64,000 nt of DNA from the NCBI GenBank assembly GCA_963678675.1, contig OY783198.1:19516684-19580683 (forward strand). The letters run 5' to 3'. The stretch's first letter is position 1, and each line of letters opens with the position of its first letter. This DNA is from Xiphydria camelus. Lineage: Eukaryota; Arthropoda; Insecta; Hymenoptera; Xiphydriidae. The notes under the pieces are model-generated. The model saw only the letters and a list, made by a program, of their open reading frames with translations, did not search any database and was not told the origin of the DNA. This document shows, in pieces, positions 1 to 11,099 of the stretch. The position numbers were made by a program, and so were the translations under genes.

Positions 1-1167
1 GAAAGAGCGCGCGCGCGCGCGAAGCGTTTCGCGGATAGAGGGCCGCTAAAATAGTCGAGCCATCCAAGAAGTGTCGAGCAAACAAATAACGAATGCTTGG
101 AAGTTGGAACGAATCTTCGGCGATGGCAGCCGGTGCCGAGTCCGTGTGCACGCGCCTCCGGCGCGGTGTGCGTGGGGCCCTGCGCGGAGCTTGCTCACCT
201 CAACCTCAACCTCTCTGCCCACAACTCAGCTCCTACAACTTACGTACAATATACTCTCGCGCGCGCGCGTCTGAAACTATACGCGCGAACGGGTGGACGG
301 ACGCTCGGAGGGACACTCCTATAGCCAACGGAATATAACGGCGTGTATATTTATATTGACGTCACTGCGCGCACTCTTGTTTGTCCCTCGCAGCCGGGGA
401 ACGCGAGCGACTCGTACCTACACGCGGAGGGGAGGACCGAGAGAGGCGAGAGACTGTATCTCCGCGCGCGAGAGGTAATCGCAAGCGCAATCGAGCCGCG
501 CGATCTCGTTACCTTCAACCCCACCTCGCTGTACAGCCGCGTCAGAGCAGAGAAAACGCTCGAATGGGATTCCCTCCTCCCGCGGTTCTTTCTTCGATCG
601 AAGCGAACGCAACGGACGATAATGGGCTGGAAGCAACGAGAAGATGCGTTCTCCCCGAAATTCTCCGAATTTCTTTCTCGCTTTCGAAACCCGTAGACGG
701 ATTCCTAGACGCAATGGCACGCGTTCCAGCGAAGTCGAGGTGAGGTCCGCCCGGCCGCGCGCGACAACGACGCGGAGGAAAGGTGCGAGATCTCGTCTCT
801 CGCGCACGGCCGAGGAAAATTACGGTGGAATAGCGCGAAGGAGTCCGCCGCGCGGAAAAAAGCGAAATGCTAATGCGCGGCACACGCGAGTGGAAACGCG
901 CGGTTGACATTCCCGGCGAGCGCCGCGTGACAACGCCCGCGCCGCGTGTAGTCTCTCTCCCTGCGCGCGCGCGCTGCACTCTTCCTCTCTACGGCGGCGA
1001 TACAACGCGACGCGCGCCTCGCGAGGATAGTCGCACAGGTAGAGGATCCTGGTATCGGTTTTCATCCGGTCGGCGACGCGCGAGGACTCCAACGCGGGAG
1101 AGGAGTATCCTTCCTCCCTTCGAATACCGGTTATATGCGCGCGGTGTCGCGCCGGTTGAAAGGAGGG

Positions 1168-1209
<42 letters not shown>

Positions 1210-1379
1210 CGCGCTCTTGGATCCTCTCCCGAAAAGTCCCCTCGCCGCACGGCCGCTCCTCTCCTCCCACTTCGTTGCCGGGAGATCTGCGCATCACCGC
1301 GGCCGGCAGTGGACTGCCTGAAAATAAAATTAATAGAGCGACAAGCGTTTGTGACGTCGCGTAAGTATGTATATCACAC
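1..1379. other. GC/CpG-rich unique DNA, no gene recognised
   Basis: Dense in CG runs (around 10-21, 256-270, 960-972). Overlapping open frames exist on both strands, but their peptides are Arg/Ser/Ala-rich and show no domain. A (GA)n tract at 1171-1205 is the only clear repeat. I read it as intergenic or intronic. Confidence 0.6.
1171..1205. repeat. (GA)n microsatellite
   Basis: Uninterrupted GA dinucleotides of about 35 bp, followed directly by a GCGCGC run. The same GA-next-to-CG arrangement recurs through the window. Confidence 0.95.
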
Positions 1380-1835
1380 GAGGCCAGACTTACTCGCCGA
1401 GACAGAAACTTCAATCGCTACAGGGAGAAAAAAAATGAGTTGAATCAGCAAAAAATTACTTGCAGGATCGTAAGTATTTATTTATTTAGATCAATTAAGT
1501 CTTCTTTTCACATATTAATTAAGTATCTCTTCCTTGCAATTATTATACATGTTATTTCACATGATTGTAAGGAAGAGATAATATCTAATTGTAGAGCATT
1601 GAACAAATTTCATCGATATAAATAAATAATTACTCGCGACTGCCCGAGTAATTTGTAGTAGATCCGACTAATTCTTTTTCTCTGTGCATTATCCCATTAC
1701 ACACATTTGTGTAATACTTTTTTGAAGGTTACATTTTTATCTGTAATAAGGTCTTACATCGACTTAGGTCATACGTTCATAGATAATAAAATAACGGTGA
1801 TTGAAGCTCCTTTCCCGACGAGTAAGTTTAGCCTC
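1380..1835. mobile_element. Family L MITE (L1), interrupted by J1
   Basis: The left end begins GAGGCCAGACTTACTCGCC and the right end finishes CGAGTAAGTTTAGCCTC; these are inverted copies of each other. The left arm breaks off at about 1420, where J1 starts, and L sequence resumes at about 1687. L2 (31676-31775) and L3 (36003-36189) carry the same ends without this insertion. No coding capacity. Confidence 0.75.
1421..1686. mobile_element. Family J MITE (J1), nested in L1
   Basis: Starts CAGGGAGAAAAAAA and ends TTTTTCTCTGTG. Inside, it carries the J hallmark: AATTACTTGC beside the left end, and the inverted form GAGTAATTTGTAGTAGATCC beside the right end. Five J copies are in the window (J1-J5). 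Non-coding. Confidence 0.75.
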
Positions 1836-1840
1836 ATGTA

Positions 1841-2087
1841 CACCGAGGAAAATGACGAAATGCATCGGGTTAAACAAGTTTAATTATTCTAACCAAAATA
1901 CCAGTAAGTGCAACAAAGTATCAAGTTATTCTGACTGCATGCTTAGTAATTCTAACTACATGTCTGGTCATTCCAACCAGAAAATGGTCAGTCAAACCAA
2001 ACAGGTGGAGGATTCACATTTCACCAAACAATTTGGTCATGGTCTCCAGGATTTTGGTTTGATCGGCCAGATTATTTTTTCAATGTA
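1841..2087 (+). mobile_element. Family A MITE (A1)
   Basis: The first base is 5 bp after the end of L1. It follows the A consensus in order: degraded CACTGAG end, ATGACGAAATGCAT, GGTTAAACAAGTTTAATTA, CCAGAAAATGGTCAGTC, GGTGGAGGATTCACATTTC, and an end resembling TTATTTTTCTCAGTG that has decayed to TTTTTTCAATG. Confidence 0.75.
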
Positions 2088-2715
2088 CGTGCATCGCGCG
2101 CAATGCGAGCGTGCTCCGGGCGCGCACTCGCGCGGAGCCAACGCGCGTGGGTGTATATAGGTGTAAACGCAGCGAGAGACGCTCACCGGTGCTCGTGGTA
2201 GCGGCGGCGAAGGGGCCGGAAGGGGGTCCAGGGAATTAGTGGTCTATTCAATTATTGTAATTTACTTCTCAAACACAAACAGAACAGAACGCCGTCTCTG
2301 AATTCCCTCCCCGACGCGTTCTCGCCGCGCGGAGGGAGCGAGAGAGCGCTGTAACAGCGCACGAACGCGCGTGTAGCTATCGATGTAAACGCGAATGTTC
2401 GATTGTGTGCGAGAGGGGGCACTTCCGAGGGAACGCGCGCGCGATAGCCACCGACGCATCCCCGGTGCACGCACACTCTGTCGTCCGCACGTGCGCGAAT
2501 TCGGGATTTCATTATTTGCACGCGCTCGGTGTACGTGTGCGCGCGCCGAACGAGCGGCGGTGAATGGCGCTCGTTTAACTTGGTCCTGACTCATCGACGA
2601 AGGGCTAACGAGTTTAAGGACGGAGGTTCGAGAGGAAGGATAGGTTTACACGTGTGTTTATATGCGAGGCATCGATAGGGATGATTCTTCGCGTGACGAT
2701 ACACGGTTTTTCTAA
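2088..2715. other. CpG-rich unique DNA, no gene
   Basis: Open frames on both strands at 2252-2594 overlap one another and encode Arg/Ala-rich peptides. I see no repeat and no recognisable exon. Confidence 0.55.
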
Positions 2716-2929
2716 ACTGAGAGAAATAACTTGGTTGAGATGGCAAAACGCGTCTGGTTAAACGAGTTTAGTTGTTCTAGCCGAAATAGTGGTAAGAGAG
2801 TTGAACTGAATACTTATTTCATTATTCGAACTACCTGTCTGGGGATTAGAATAATCTAATCAGAAAATGACCAGTTTAATCAAACAGATGGAGGATCCAT
2901 ATTTCATCAAACGGTTTGGTTATGGTCCA
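2716..2929 (+). mobile_element. Family A MITE (A2), right end missing
   Basis: Left end ACTGAGAGAAATAACTTGG is intact. The body runs through the GGAGGATCCATATTTCATC and CGGTTTGGTTATGGTCC blocks and then stops. The last 35 bp or so, including the right inverted repeat, are absent. Confidence 0.75.
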
Positions 2930-3642
2930 AGAGTGCACGTGTTTAGCTTTCAACAATATTTTATATTGCGTTATTCCACATAGCAATGTTATTTTAACCA
3001 AAAAAACGATTTTATTTTTGTCTCGATAACACCGCATTCGCGTCATGTCATCGCTTTGTGATCATAGTATCGCATATGATACATACTTAAGTCGCCGAAT
3101 CAACGCTAAGAAATTCCTTCCTCAAAGAAACGCATTCGAGAGCCGCGAAAGAGATACACTTTCGTTTTCATCCCAACAAGATTCCCTTGAAAAGAGAACC
3201 GTTCTCAAAATCCCCCGCCCACCTCTCCACGCCGTTCCTATAAATTTTATTCGCGCTCAACTGCTCTCTTGCAAAACCCGCGTGACTTTCAAGGCGCACA
3301 CCTTCCATAAAAACGTGCGGTTCTCGGTAGTCCGCGCGTATCACGCTCGCGCGGAACCTTCTCCCGCGCTACGCGCGCGCGACGGGTCTAATCCTCGCCT
3401 CGAACCCGTCCACTAATTCTTCGACGTACTCGTTAAGCGCTCGGAGCCTCTCGACCCGGTCAAGGCGGCCTATCAATCCTGTAGAGCTCCCCACGTGAGA
3501 ACGACGCCGCGTCGCATCCTATTAACTTGTATCTACTTCGTGCTCGCGCGCGAGGACTCTGCGAGGTTCCCTCACGGCCGATATATGAGAAAAAAGAGGG
3601 AGATGGAGGAGTGAAACGGAAGAAAATCAATTGCAAATATCA
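2930..3642. other. Unique DNA between A2 and P1
   Basis: Moderately AT-rich at first, then GC-rich. A 123-codon frame at 3045-3416 has no recognisable domain. No repeat family member seen. Confidence 0.5.
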
Positions 3643-3852
3643 CACTCAGAAAAAAAAAGTATCCCGTGCTAACTATTTTAGTTTCAACTGCTCCAGTTTT
3701 GCAATCAACACCAGTTTTATACAGTTATAGCAAGAATTCTTTTGTTTCGATAACTAAAAATAGTTACGACAACTATCAAAACTGGTACTAATTACCAGAC
3801 TCGAGCAGTTGAGTTCGAAACAGTTGTCAACACCTCGTTTATTATTTCAGTG
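3643..3852. mobile_element. Family P MITE (P1)
   Basis: CACTCAGAAAAAAAAAGTA at the left and TTTCAGTG at the right. The arms are inverted: TTTCAACTGCTCCAGTTTTG near 3685 against ACTCGAGCAGTTGAGTTCG near 3800. P2 (22910-23119) and partial P3 (49406-49482) share the interior. Confidence 0.7.
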
Positions 3853-4366
3853 TACTGTATCAACTTCAAAAAATTACTGTGTTGCACGCCAAACTTTACA
3901 GTGAAACACCGTAATTTCATTGTATTACCAAACGCCCGACGTATATTAACGGAAGATTAGTAAATTTCACCGTATAAATTGATGTTTATCTATATACTGA
4001 GAGAAATGTTTAGCAAATTTGACCAAATCGGCGATTACGGGTGGGGGAATGCAAATCAAATTACTCGGACTAATAATTGACTCGAATGGACTACAGCCTG
4101 TTTCCTTCACAAATAGCCGTTGATCGTTATAACCAAACTTATCAGTCGGAGCGACTAATTCCGCATTCCTCCACCCGTAAACGCAGATTTAACAGAATAT
4201 ACCATTTCTTTTCTCTCAGTGTAGATACTGTTACGAACTGTAAGAAGTACCAGTACCATCTGTCTGTTAAAAATTTGTCACAATAACAAGCAAACCCTGT
4301 TACTAGGATACACTGTAAAAATTTATGGGTTTACCCATGATTTGTACTAATCCTTTTTCACCCTGT
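3853..4366. mobile_element. Family D MITE (D1), interrupted by C1
   Basis: D-specific blocks CGTATATTAACGGAAGAT, CCGTATAAATTGATGTTTAT and, after C1, TTACGAACTGTAAGAAGTA match D2 (19500-19825), where they are contiguous. The right end resembles CTTTTTCACCCTGTAG. The left boundary is unclear because the start is degraded and abuts P1. Confidence 0.7.
3996..4221. mobile_element. Family C MITE (C1), nested in D1
   Basis: Ends ACTGAGAGAAATG and TTTTCTCTCAGTG. Long inverted arms include CGGGTGGGGGAATGC on the left and TTCCTCCACCCGTAAACGC on the right, with the usual C core GGACTACAGCCTGTTTCC. D1 sequence lies on both sides at a TA, which fits a TA target-site duplication. Confidence 0.8.
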
Positions 4367-5767
4367 AGCTGAGCTCGCGCGAAAAAAGAAACCGTTACCG
4401 CACCGGAGACGGAAACCGTCTAACGAACGCGACTGCGGAAGGAAGGGGTCTTCCGCGGTTCATTCACGCGTTCACCCGATCGAAGAGCGATCAATATGAC
4501 CCGCGAGGTCGGGCCGGATGATGGGTGCGTTTCGGTTGGACCCTCGTTTGAATAACACTGAAAAATTTCCCTAAACGGTTCCGGCCCGCGGGTCAGGTCT
4601 GGCTGGTTCGAATATTGCATAATAAAAGAAACACATTAACTTGCCCGTGCACCTTTGGATGGGCCGCTTGGTCCTGTGCAGGCTGCGGTAGCCGGGTGAG
4701 GGACGATCACCCCTCCTGCGGCGGAAGAGTAGCGGGCGCGCGGAAGCAAGGGGTGCCGCGGAGCCGAGAGAAGAAGTGCGAGGGGTGTGCGACTCTCTCG
4801 GCTCTACCTGCTCTACCTGTTGTAGCGCTGTTGTATACGGAGCACCTACGGGGCATCGGGGGTTGCACCCGAGATGCAATGGGGTCGATCGCTCTCCTTC
4901 TCGCGCTTCTTCTCTCTCTCTCCTTTTGTCGACCCTTCGTGCCGGGCGCTCGACAAAATGGGAATGATCAGATCTGGTGCGCCGGGGAATCAAGTATCCG
5001 CTATTGACGCTTCTCGCGCTCCTGAAAGAGAAGCGTCGCGACGGCTCTCTCGCGCGCGGAAAGGGACTGACCCAGATTCGTTCGTCCCTATCGAAGAGGG
5101 ATCGCTCAGACGCCGCGGTCTCCACCTGACGTCACGTCGATGTGGAGAATCGAGACGAAAGAGTGATTGCGAAAACGAGCTTCATTTTTATCGTTCACGG
5201 TCGAGAAGCGACGATTTTGCGTCCGAGTGACGTCCGAGGTGTTCGCGACGGTCGATCGGTTTTTCGGGCATTTCTCGATCCACAGCGAACGAAAATGATC
5301 ATCGCATGGCACTTACGAACCGCGACTCGCTGAGTAGGTATCGCTATACAGAGTGGATGAGAGGAGGTGGCGGAGAAGGATGTGGACGAGGTGGAGGAGG
5401 AGGAGGAGGAAGCGTACGCTCGCCACGCGAGTGTCCACATTCCGAGGAACCGGGAGTCGCGCCAGGGTCTAACTGTTAACGCACACAGGCGCTCGCGCGC
5501 CCCTGGGCAATTTATTAGATAGCCGCGGATAACCACTAATGCTAATATAACGCTCGAGAAGGGACGCGATAAGAGAGGCGACTCGTCTGTTTCCGGGTTG
5601 CGCGTTTCGCCTTGGCGAGAGAGCGAGAAGGACGGAGACTCGGGGGAGACGGAGGTGTCTCGTCGAACAGCGTGGGAGATCGGTACCAAGGATCGGACAG
5701 GTGACGATCGTCAATGAGAACGGAAATGCGCGCGTGTGGTGTGAGAAAAATTAATATCGCGTACACA
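4367..5767. other. CpG-rich unique DNA, no supported gene
   Basis: Several long overlapping frames on both strands. One reading from an ATG at 4879 begins with a hydrophobic stretch like a signal peptide, but it is encoded by a CT-rich tract and stops after about 42 codons. A short (GGA)n run lies at 5391-5411. Confidence 0.5.
5391..5411. repeat. (GGA)n short tract
   Basis: Seven near-perfect GGA triplets. Confidence 0.85.
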
Positions 5768-6053
5768 CACTGAGAAAAATAATTTGGTCAAAATCATAAA
5801 ACGCATCTGCATAAACGAGTTTATTCAGCAAAATACTAGTAAATTGAATCAAATATTTACAATAGTTGTTCTTCATACATTTTTAGTTATTCCAAGTATT
5901 GTCGTTTTATATATAATATTAATATTTCTAATTATTCTAACTAGAAAATGGTCAGTCTAACCAGACAGATGGAGGATCCATATTTCACCAAACGATTTGA
6001 TTATGGTCTCGAGGATTTTGATTTAACTTGACCAGGTTATTTTTTTCAATGTA
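5768..6053 (+). mobile_element. Family A MITE (A3), first of a tandem pair
   Basis: Starts CACTGAGAAAAATAATTTGG and contains GGAGGATCCATATTTCACC. Ends ACCAGGTTATTTTTTTCAATG, a decayed CTCAGTG. A4 follows 2 bp later in the same orientation. Confidence 0.85.
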
Positions 6054-6055
6054 CA

Positions 6056-6327
6056 CACTGAAGAAAATAACCTGGTTAAAATGAAAAAAAAAAGCATTTG
6101 ATTAAACGAATTTAATTATGTTAATCGAAATACTAGTAAATTGAACGAAATATTTAATTATTCCAACTCTACGTGTTTAGTTATTCTAATTACGTTTAGT
6201 TAGTCTAATTATACTAATCAGAGAGTGGCCAGCTTAAACAAACTGATGGAGGATCCACATTTCACGAAACGATTTAGTCATCCCCTCCGGAATGTTCGTT
6301 AAATCGACCAAGTTATTTTTCTCAGTG
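6056..6327 (+). mobile_element. Family A MITE (A4), second of a tandem pair
   Basis: Starts CACTGAAGAAAATAACCTGG and ends CAAGTTATTTTTCTCAGTG. Contains the same internal blocks as A3, with independent substitutions. This suggests two separate insertions or an old tandem duplication. Confidence 0.85.
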
Positions 6328-7013
6328 TAGGGCTCATCGTTCCGCCGAATTGCACCGAGATTATTCGCACGTCTCCAGAGGATGAGGTCTCGAGGGAAGA
6401 CGAAATATTTGACCGTAACCCTTTTTTTTTCTACGCCGAACCTTTCGCTCGCGCAATACCAACGGAAGTAAGTCATTTCCACAGTCATCGCCAAATACGA
6501 AACCCGTGCTGGAAGTCGAGTCGTGCCCCCGACAAAGGAAAAAGGTCATTGAGCACGGCACAAAAGGAAGGTCGACGATTTCCCGCATATTTCGAGAAAT
6601 CCGCGCGTCCCACAAAGACCCGAGCCGCACCTGTGCGCGTCCAGCCGTCTCTCTTTCTCACTTTTTTCCCCATTTCCCTTTTCCTGGCCACCGGGGCAAA
6701 GGAGAATCGCCCCCGACGCGGCGGCAACCCTCGCGAGGCGACTCTACGCGTCGGAAGCGGGTTCGCGCAAGGTGCACGCCCGTCGGGACCGTGAGCAGCC
6801 TGTGCGCGTCGCTCGGTCAGTCAGTCATTCGGCCACTCCGATCTGTCTCGTCGGAGGTGCCGCGCATCGCCTCCTACGGATCGTTCGCGTCGCGGACCGT
6901 TCGGCAGGCCGCCTCGTTCTGGCTCGTGCAATGCCACCGGGTAACAGGTTCATATAGATTAGCATAATCATCATAAAGCCGCGATGAATTATTTATCTGT
7001 TAGACGCGCGCGC

Positions 7014-7063
<50 letters not shown>

Positions 7064-8072
7064 GGAAAAAAAGGAGGCGTCGAGAGAAACAACCAAGTGT
7101 ACCAGCGGTATATAAAGCAGTCCTTTCCTCCGAGGAGAGATCCTTCCTCCTTTCCTTGGCATTGGCGCGCGCCGCGCGCGCAGTCAGCCAGGGACATTTG
7201 CATATTACGTCTAGTCCGGCATTAGGTAGCCGTCCCTGCGCGGTGCATTGCATTAATTTTTGAACCCGCGACGTACGTCGAGTGACCCGACCCCGGAGAG
7301 GCCGGCATCTAATTATCGCGCCGGGAAGACATTAGCACGTGGTCCGGAAAGGACTGATCGTTTCGCTCGCGTGTCCTTCCTTCACCTGTCGTCTCCGCGC
7401 TCGCCTCGAGCGATTCGCCTTCCTCCGATTGTCGAGGACTCGTATCGACGGGCGTGTAAGGTCACTTTTACGTGTCTCATAAATCCGGGAATGATAAAAT
7501 TGGTGAATTAAGCCGAACGGACGAAAATGGGATCAGAAAGATCTCTTTTAAATTCCAGAACTCATCAGACTCGGTATACGCGCACCGGGAAGCATCCGAT
7601 CAATTTTCTCGCCCCCTATCCGTCGGTTACACGGCGGACGCGTTGCGCACCGGTTCGAGGGACCGAGAGAGGACTCCCGGTTAATATTTAAATCACCCCT
7701 CGGAGTGACATCACTTTTAAATGGTCCATTCGCGAGGAGCAGCCGATCAGCTGTGCGGTCCCGAAGAATCCGTTAAATCCGCGGATGATTTTTCAAACGG
7801 TTACGCCAAACCTTCGGCGCGGTGCCACGAGGAAGGAGGGCCTTCGAGAGCGTCGAACCATCCGAAATTGCCCCCCCACGGTAGCCGATAGGCAAAACAG
7901 CTATCCTCCGGCGGCGGAGAATCGGGAGAGGCGAGTCGGAGAAGGGAGAGACACTCGAGCTTTTTCCCACAGTTCGCTTCGCGCGCTCTCGCGCAATGGT
8001 TCCACGCTTTTATAAATCTCCGATGATCAGGGTGGGTTCGCCTCGGCGAATGTTTGAATAGGAAGAGCCCCA
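6328..8072. other. CpG-rich unique DNA with a (GA)n tract
   Basis: Overlapping frames on both strands at 6361-6967 and 7260-7684 show no domain. A TATATAAAG string at 7109 is not backed by other promoter elements. AT-rich non-coding words occur around 6955-7005 (ATCATCATAAAG, GATGAATTATTTATC) and near 7190-7205. Confidence 0.5.
7017..7060. repeat. (GA)n microsatellite
   Basis: Forty-four bp of GA repeats, preceded directly by GCGCGCGCG. Confidence 0.95.
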
Positions 8073-8135
8073 GGTTGCGCGCCCATTTGAATATACCTGG
8101 CTCGTTGCATATTTAAATTCAAGGGTGGCGCAACC
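8073..8135. other. Imperfect hairpin in unique DNA
   Basis: The left arm GGTTGCGCGCCCATTTGAAT and the right arm ATTCAAGGGTGGCGCAACC are inverted copies separated by about 20 bases. The outer 8 pairs are perfect, followed by bulges. The size resembles a microRNA precursor, but I recognise no known mature sequence and it matches no MITE family here. Confidence 0.35.
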
Positions 8136-9042
8136 CTTCTTCCGATCTGGAACAATAATAGAAGGAACCCGGGACGGATATATCCTTCCTCACAGGTAAG
8201 TGCGATTTTGCATAGATCTCCATACGTTATCCTGGCCGGGGACAGGGCGCGTTTAAAGGTCCAGGTATAGCCAGACGGTGTCATCCCTATGGGAAAGTGT
8301 ATGCAAACCATTGTGACCCCCGTGGGCCGAGCGAGCGGCGCGGCCGCGCGGACTCCTCCGTGGAGGGGGGGAGGGGGGGGTAAAAAGATCACACCCCGTA
8401 GATAGATGGTCCTACTGCCGCGGCCGTAAGGATACGCGAGAGAGACCCCCCGAACCCTTCCTCTTCCTCTTTCGCTCTCGCGCGCTCTATCTATCCCCTC
8501 CAGCGAACCCCCTCCTTTACCGCCCCTCGCTCTTCGAGACAATCGTGCATATGTAAAAAGCATTCGTCTATCTTGCGCGCTGCTACACTGTGGTGGTGGT
8601 GGTGCCCGTGCGGCGGTACGCGCCCCGCGCAGAATTCTCATGCCGATCCGCGTGCGCGCGCGCGCGCGCGCATATACGAGGCCAGAGCCCAAGATTCCAT
8701 TGTTAGGCCAAGCACAACCGACGTCGAATATACCACGCCGTGTGGCCTGGCTGGGGAGCCAAAAGTTTTTTAACCGTTTTTATACGCGGATACGTGCATA
8801 TACGCGCATAGGTACGCAGATTCGTACGTTTTACGCCTCGGGATCGTTCGAGCGCGCATCGAGCTCGACGTGATTTATCGGCTCCTACGAAATCCGTTCG
8901 TCAGCGTTCGTTCGTTCGTTCGTCGAAAATCCTCTTCTTATTCTCGGCGACTTGCATAAATCGGTCCGCAATGCCGAAGGGTCGCGATTACGGGCTCGAC
9001 GTCTTTGGTTCGGCGTGGAATCGTTGGGAAGTTAGGTACATA
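8136..9042. other. Unique GC-rich DNA
   Basis: A minus-strand frame of about 220 codons over 8027-8692 has no recognisable domain and covers the hairpin above. CACAGGTAAGTG at 8190-8201 resembles a splice donor but has no credible exon behind it. A (TTCG)n run is at 8907-8923. Confidence 0.45.
8976..9040 (+). repeat. Direct repeat, copy 1
   Basis: GGCTCGACGTCTTTGG...CGGCGTGGAATCGTTGGG is repeated at about 80% identity at 9281-9346. C2 lies between the two copies and A5 follows the second. Confidence 0.65.
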
Positions 9043-9272
9043 CACTCTGAGAAAAAAAAATGTGTATGTTCAATTAAATCGGCGTTTACGGTTTGGGAAA
9101 TGCAGATTTATTTGTCTCAACTGGTGCATTTTATTATAGCGATTAACGGCTATTTGAAAAAAAATGGGCTGCAGTCCATTCGAGTCAATAATTATTAGTC
9201 CAAGTAACTTGATCTGTATTCTCCCACTCGTAATCGCCGATTTAGTCAAAATTACTGCATTTTTTCTCAGTG
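9043..9272. mobile_element. Family C MITE (C2)
   Basis: Ends CACTCTGAGAAAAAAAAATG and CATTTTTTCTCAGTG. The core includes GGGCTGCAGTCCATTCGAG and TATTAGTCCAAGTAACTTG as in C3-C5. Inverted arms carry CGGCGTTTACGG and CGTAATCGCCG. Confidence 0.8.
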
Positions 9273-9280
9273 CAGTCCCC

Positions 9281-9346
9281 GAGGATCGCGATGACAGACT
9301 CGACGTTTTTGGTACGGCGTGGAGTCGTTGCGGGTAAGTTATGCAG
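9281..9346 (+). repeat. Direct repeat, copy 2
   Basis: Second copy of the 65-bp segment at 8976-9040, with the same order of words (CTCGACGTTTTTGG, CGGCGTGGAGTCGTTG). Probably an older local duplication into which the MITEs later inserted. Confidence 0.65.
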
Positions 9347-9351
9347 CTGCA

Positions 9352-9614
9352 CACTGAGAAAAATAACTTGGTCAATTCAATCGAAATCCTGAAGACGATG
9401 ACTAAACCGGTTTAGTGAAATGCGGATCATTCATCGGTTTGGTTAGACCGACCACTTTTGGATTAGAATAATTAAATGTAAGATTGGAATGACTAAACGC
9501 GTTTCACCGGAATAACTAAATATTTGGCTCAGTTGACTAATATTTTGGTGAGAATAACTAAACGCATTTAACTAGATGCGTTGTGTCATTTTAACCTAAT
9601 TATTTATCTCAGTG
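9352..9614 (-). mobile_element. Family A MITE (A5), reversed
   Basis: Starts CACTGAGAAAAATAACTTGG and ends TTATTTATCTCAGTG. The internal A blocks appear as reverse complements: GAAATCCTGAAGACGATG, ATGCGTTGTGTCATTTTAA. Confidence 0.85.
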
Positions 9615-10283
9615 CACGCGCACGATTTTAAAGTAGAACGTATATACAGATTCGACATTCAATTTTGACAACGGATTCTCAGCGTGGCGACGAATCGAGC
9701 GCGACGACAGCGCCCGTGCGGACATTCCCGAGCTCGAAAAGCGAGACGCAGGTCGTGGAGAGACCACGGATCTCGCTCCATTAACCGCGCCGAGACCTGT
9801 TATCGCACCCGCTACGAACGCAGCCGCTGTAAGATTACGGGTTTGACCTCACTCGACACGCTCGACTTCTCCTTTACATAAAAATCTCCATTCACGCGCA
9901 TACGTATATACGTTTAAAAGTCCGTGCGAGCAGTTCGTAACCGCACGGCGCGCGAGTGTCTCATCACTTTCAGATTTACATAAGACGACCGGATCGGGAA
10001 TTCAAGGTTCCACTTTGCGCGGCATCCGCGCGACGATCGTCCATTGTGGAGTTCCTCGCTTGGCCGTTAACCCGCGCGGAGATAGCGCAAGAGTCGTTTC
10101 CTCCCCCCTCCTTGCATCTCTCCGCCGATTAACAGGTGTTTCGCTTAATCGAAGCAAAGGCGCACCGCGGGGCATCGTGATACTCACGCGTATATATCGC
10201 AACATGATTCGGCGTAAAAAAGAAATTGGTTATGCAAGGAAGACGACTTAATAGCGCGGGGACAGTCGCGCGAGGCGAGGGAG

Positions 10284-10330
<47 letters not shown>

Positions 10331-11099
10331 CGAGGAACGCAGTGGCAGGTATCTACGATCAACCATCCGGAGTCCTTTGCACCTGACGAAATTAAAATAA
10401 ACGCAGTCATCTCATTTTCATTCTCATTAGTATGCAGAAAACAAGTGGGCTAGCGGCTTCCTACGAGAACGGGAAGAGCGAGTGCGCGAGAGACCAGACT
10501 TCTCGGCTTCTCTCTCTCTCTCTCTCATTCACAGGGCAGGGAATCCCCGCATAACATTAATACATTTAAGGCCGCTCTTTGTCTCCCTCGCGCGCCGGCT
10601 CCTCTCTTTCTCTCTCTCTCTCTCTCGCCGGCTCATACCCCGTAGTCGCGACCGCGCGGCAATGGCACGGTCTTTTGTTTAGATCGCGGCAAAAAACATC
10701 GCGTGCTCCGAATCCCCCACCCCGCAGTCGCGTGCCAACTAACCACCTATGCGAGCGCCAGCCCGTGCCAAGACGAGAGTGGAAGAAGAGGCAGCTCTCC
10801 TCGATAATGTATGCTCGCATCGAGTGGCTGTAGGTAACATGCATATTGCATAAACCGACGCATTGATCTTTTCTCCTCTTCCTTTTCCTCCTTCCTTCTG
10901 GCAATCGCTGCTTCACTTTCTCCAGCGAGAGCAGTCTGTTTCACTTGTATAACGCGACAGCGACTCGAAGACACCGCCTCCGTGCCTTGCGCCGCGACAG
11001 GGGTAGCTTAGTTTTGGCGAATTTCGCTAAAGTACAGCGAAGAACGTTTCCCTCTTCGAAACTGCTTGGTTTTATCAAGATTGTGCAATGGAATTTATG
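9615..11099. other. CpG-rich unique DNA with GA/CT tracts
   Basis: Overlapping short frames without domains. (GA)n lies at 10287-10327 and CT-rich tracts near 10508-10526 and 10605-10626. The Ser/Leu-repeat peptides predicted here are translations of these tracts. Confidence 0.5.
10287..10327. repeat. (GA)n microsatellite
   Basis: About 41 bp of GA repeats. Confidence 0.95.

Noticed and set aside
4879..5007. ATG followed by a hydrophobic, signal-peptide-like stretch
   Set aside because: The hydrophobic run comes from a CT-rich tract; the frame stops after about 42 codons and no convincing splice donor or mature domain follows.
7109..7117. TATATAAAG as a TATA box
   Set aside because: No initiator, downstream element or coding exon in support; such strings are common by chance in 64 kb.
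8190..8201. CACAGGTAAGTG as a splice donor
   Set aside because: Good match to a donor consensus, but no credible coding exon ends there.
8027..8692. 221-codon minus-strand frame
   Set aside because: No domain; includes Arg/Ala dipeptide runs from CG repeats and covers a non-coding hairpin.
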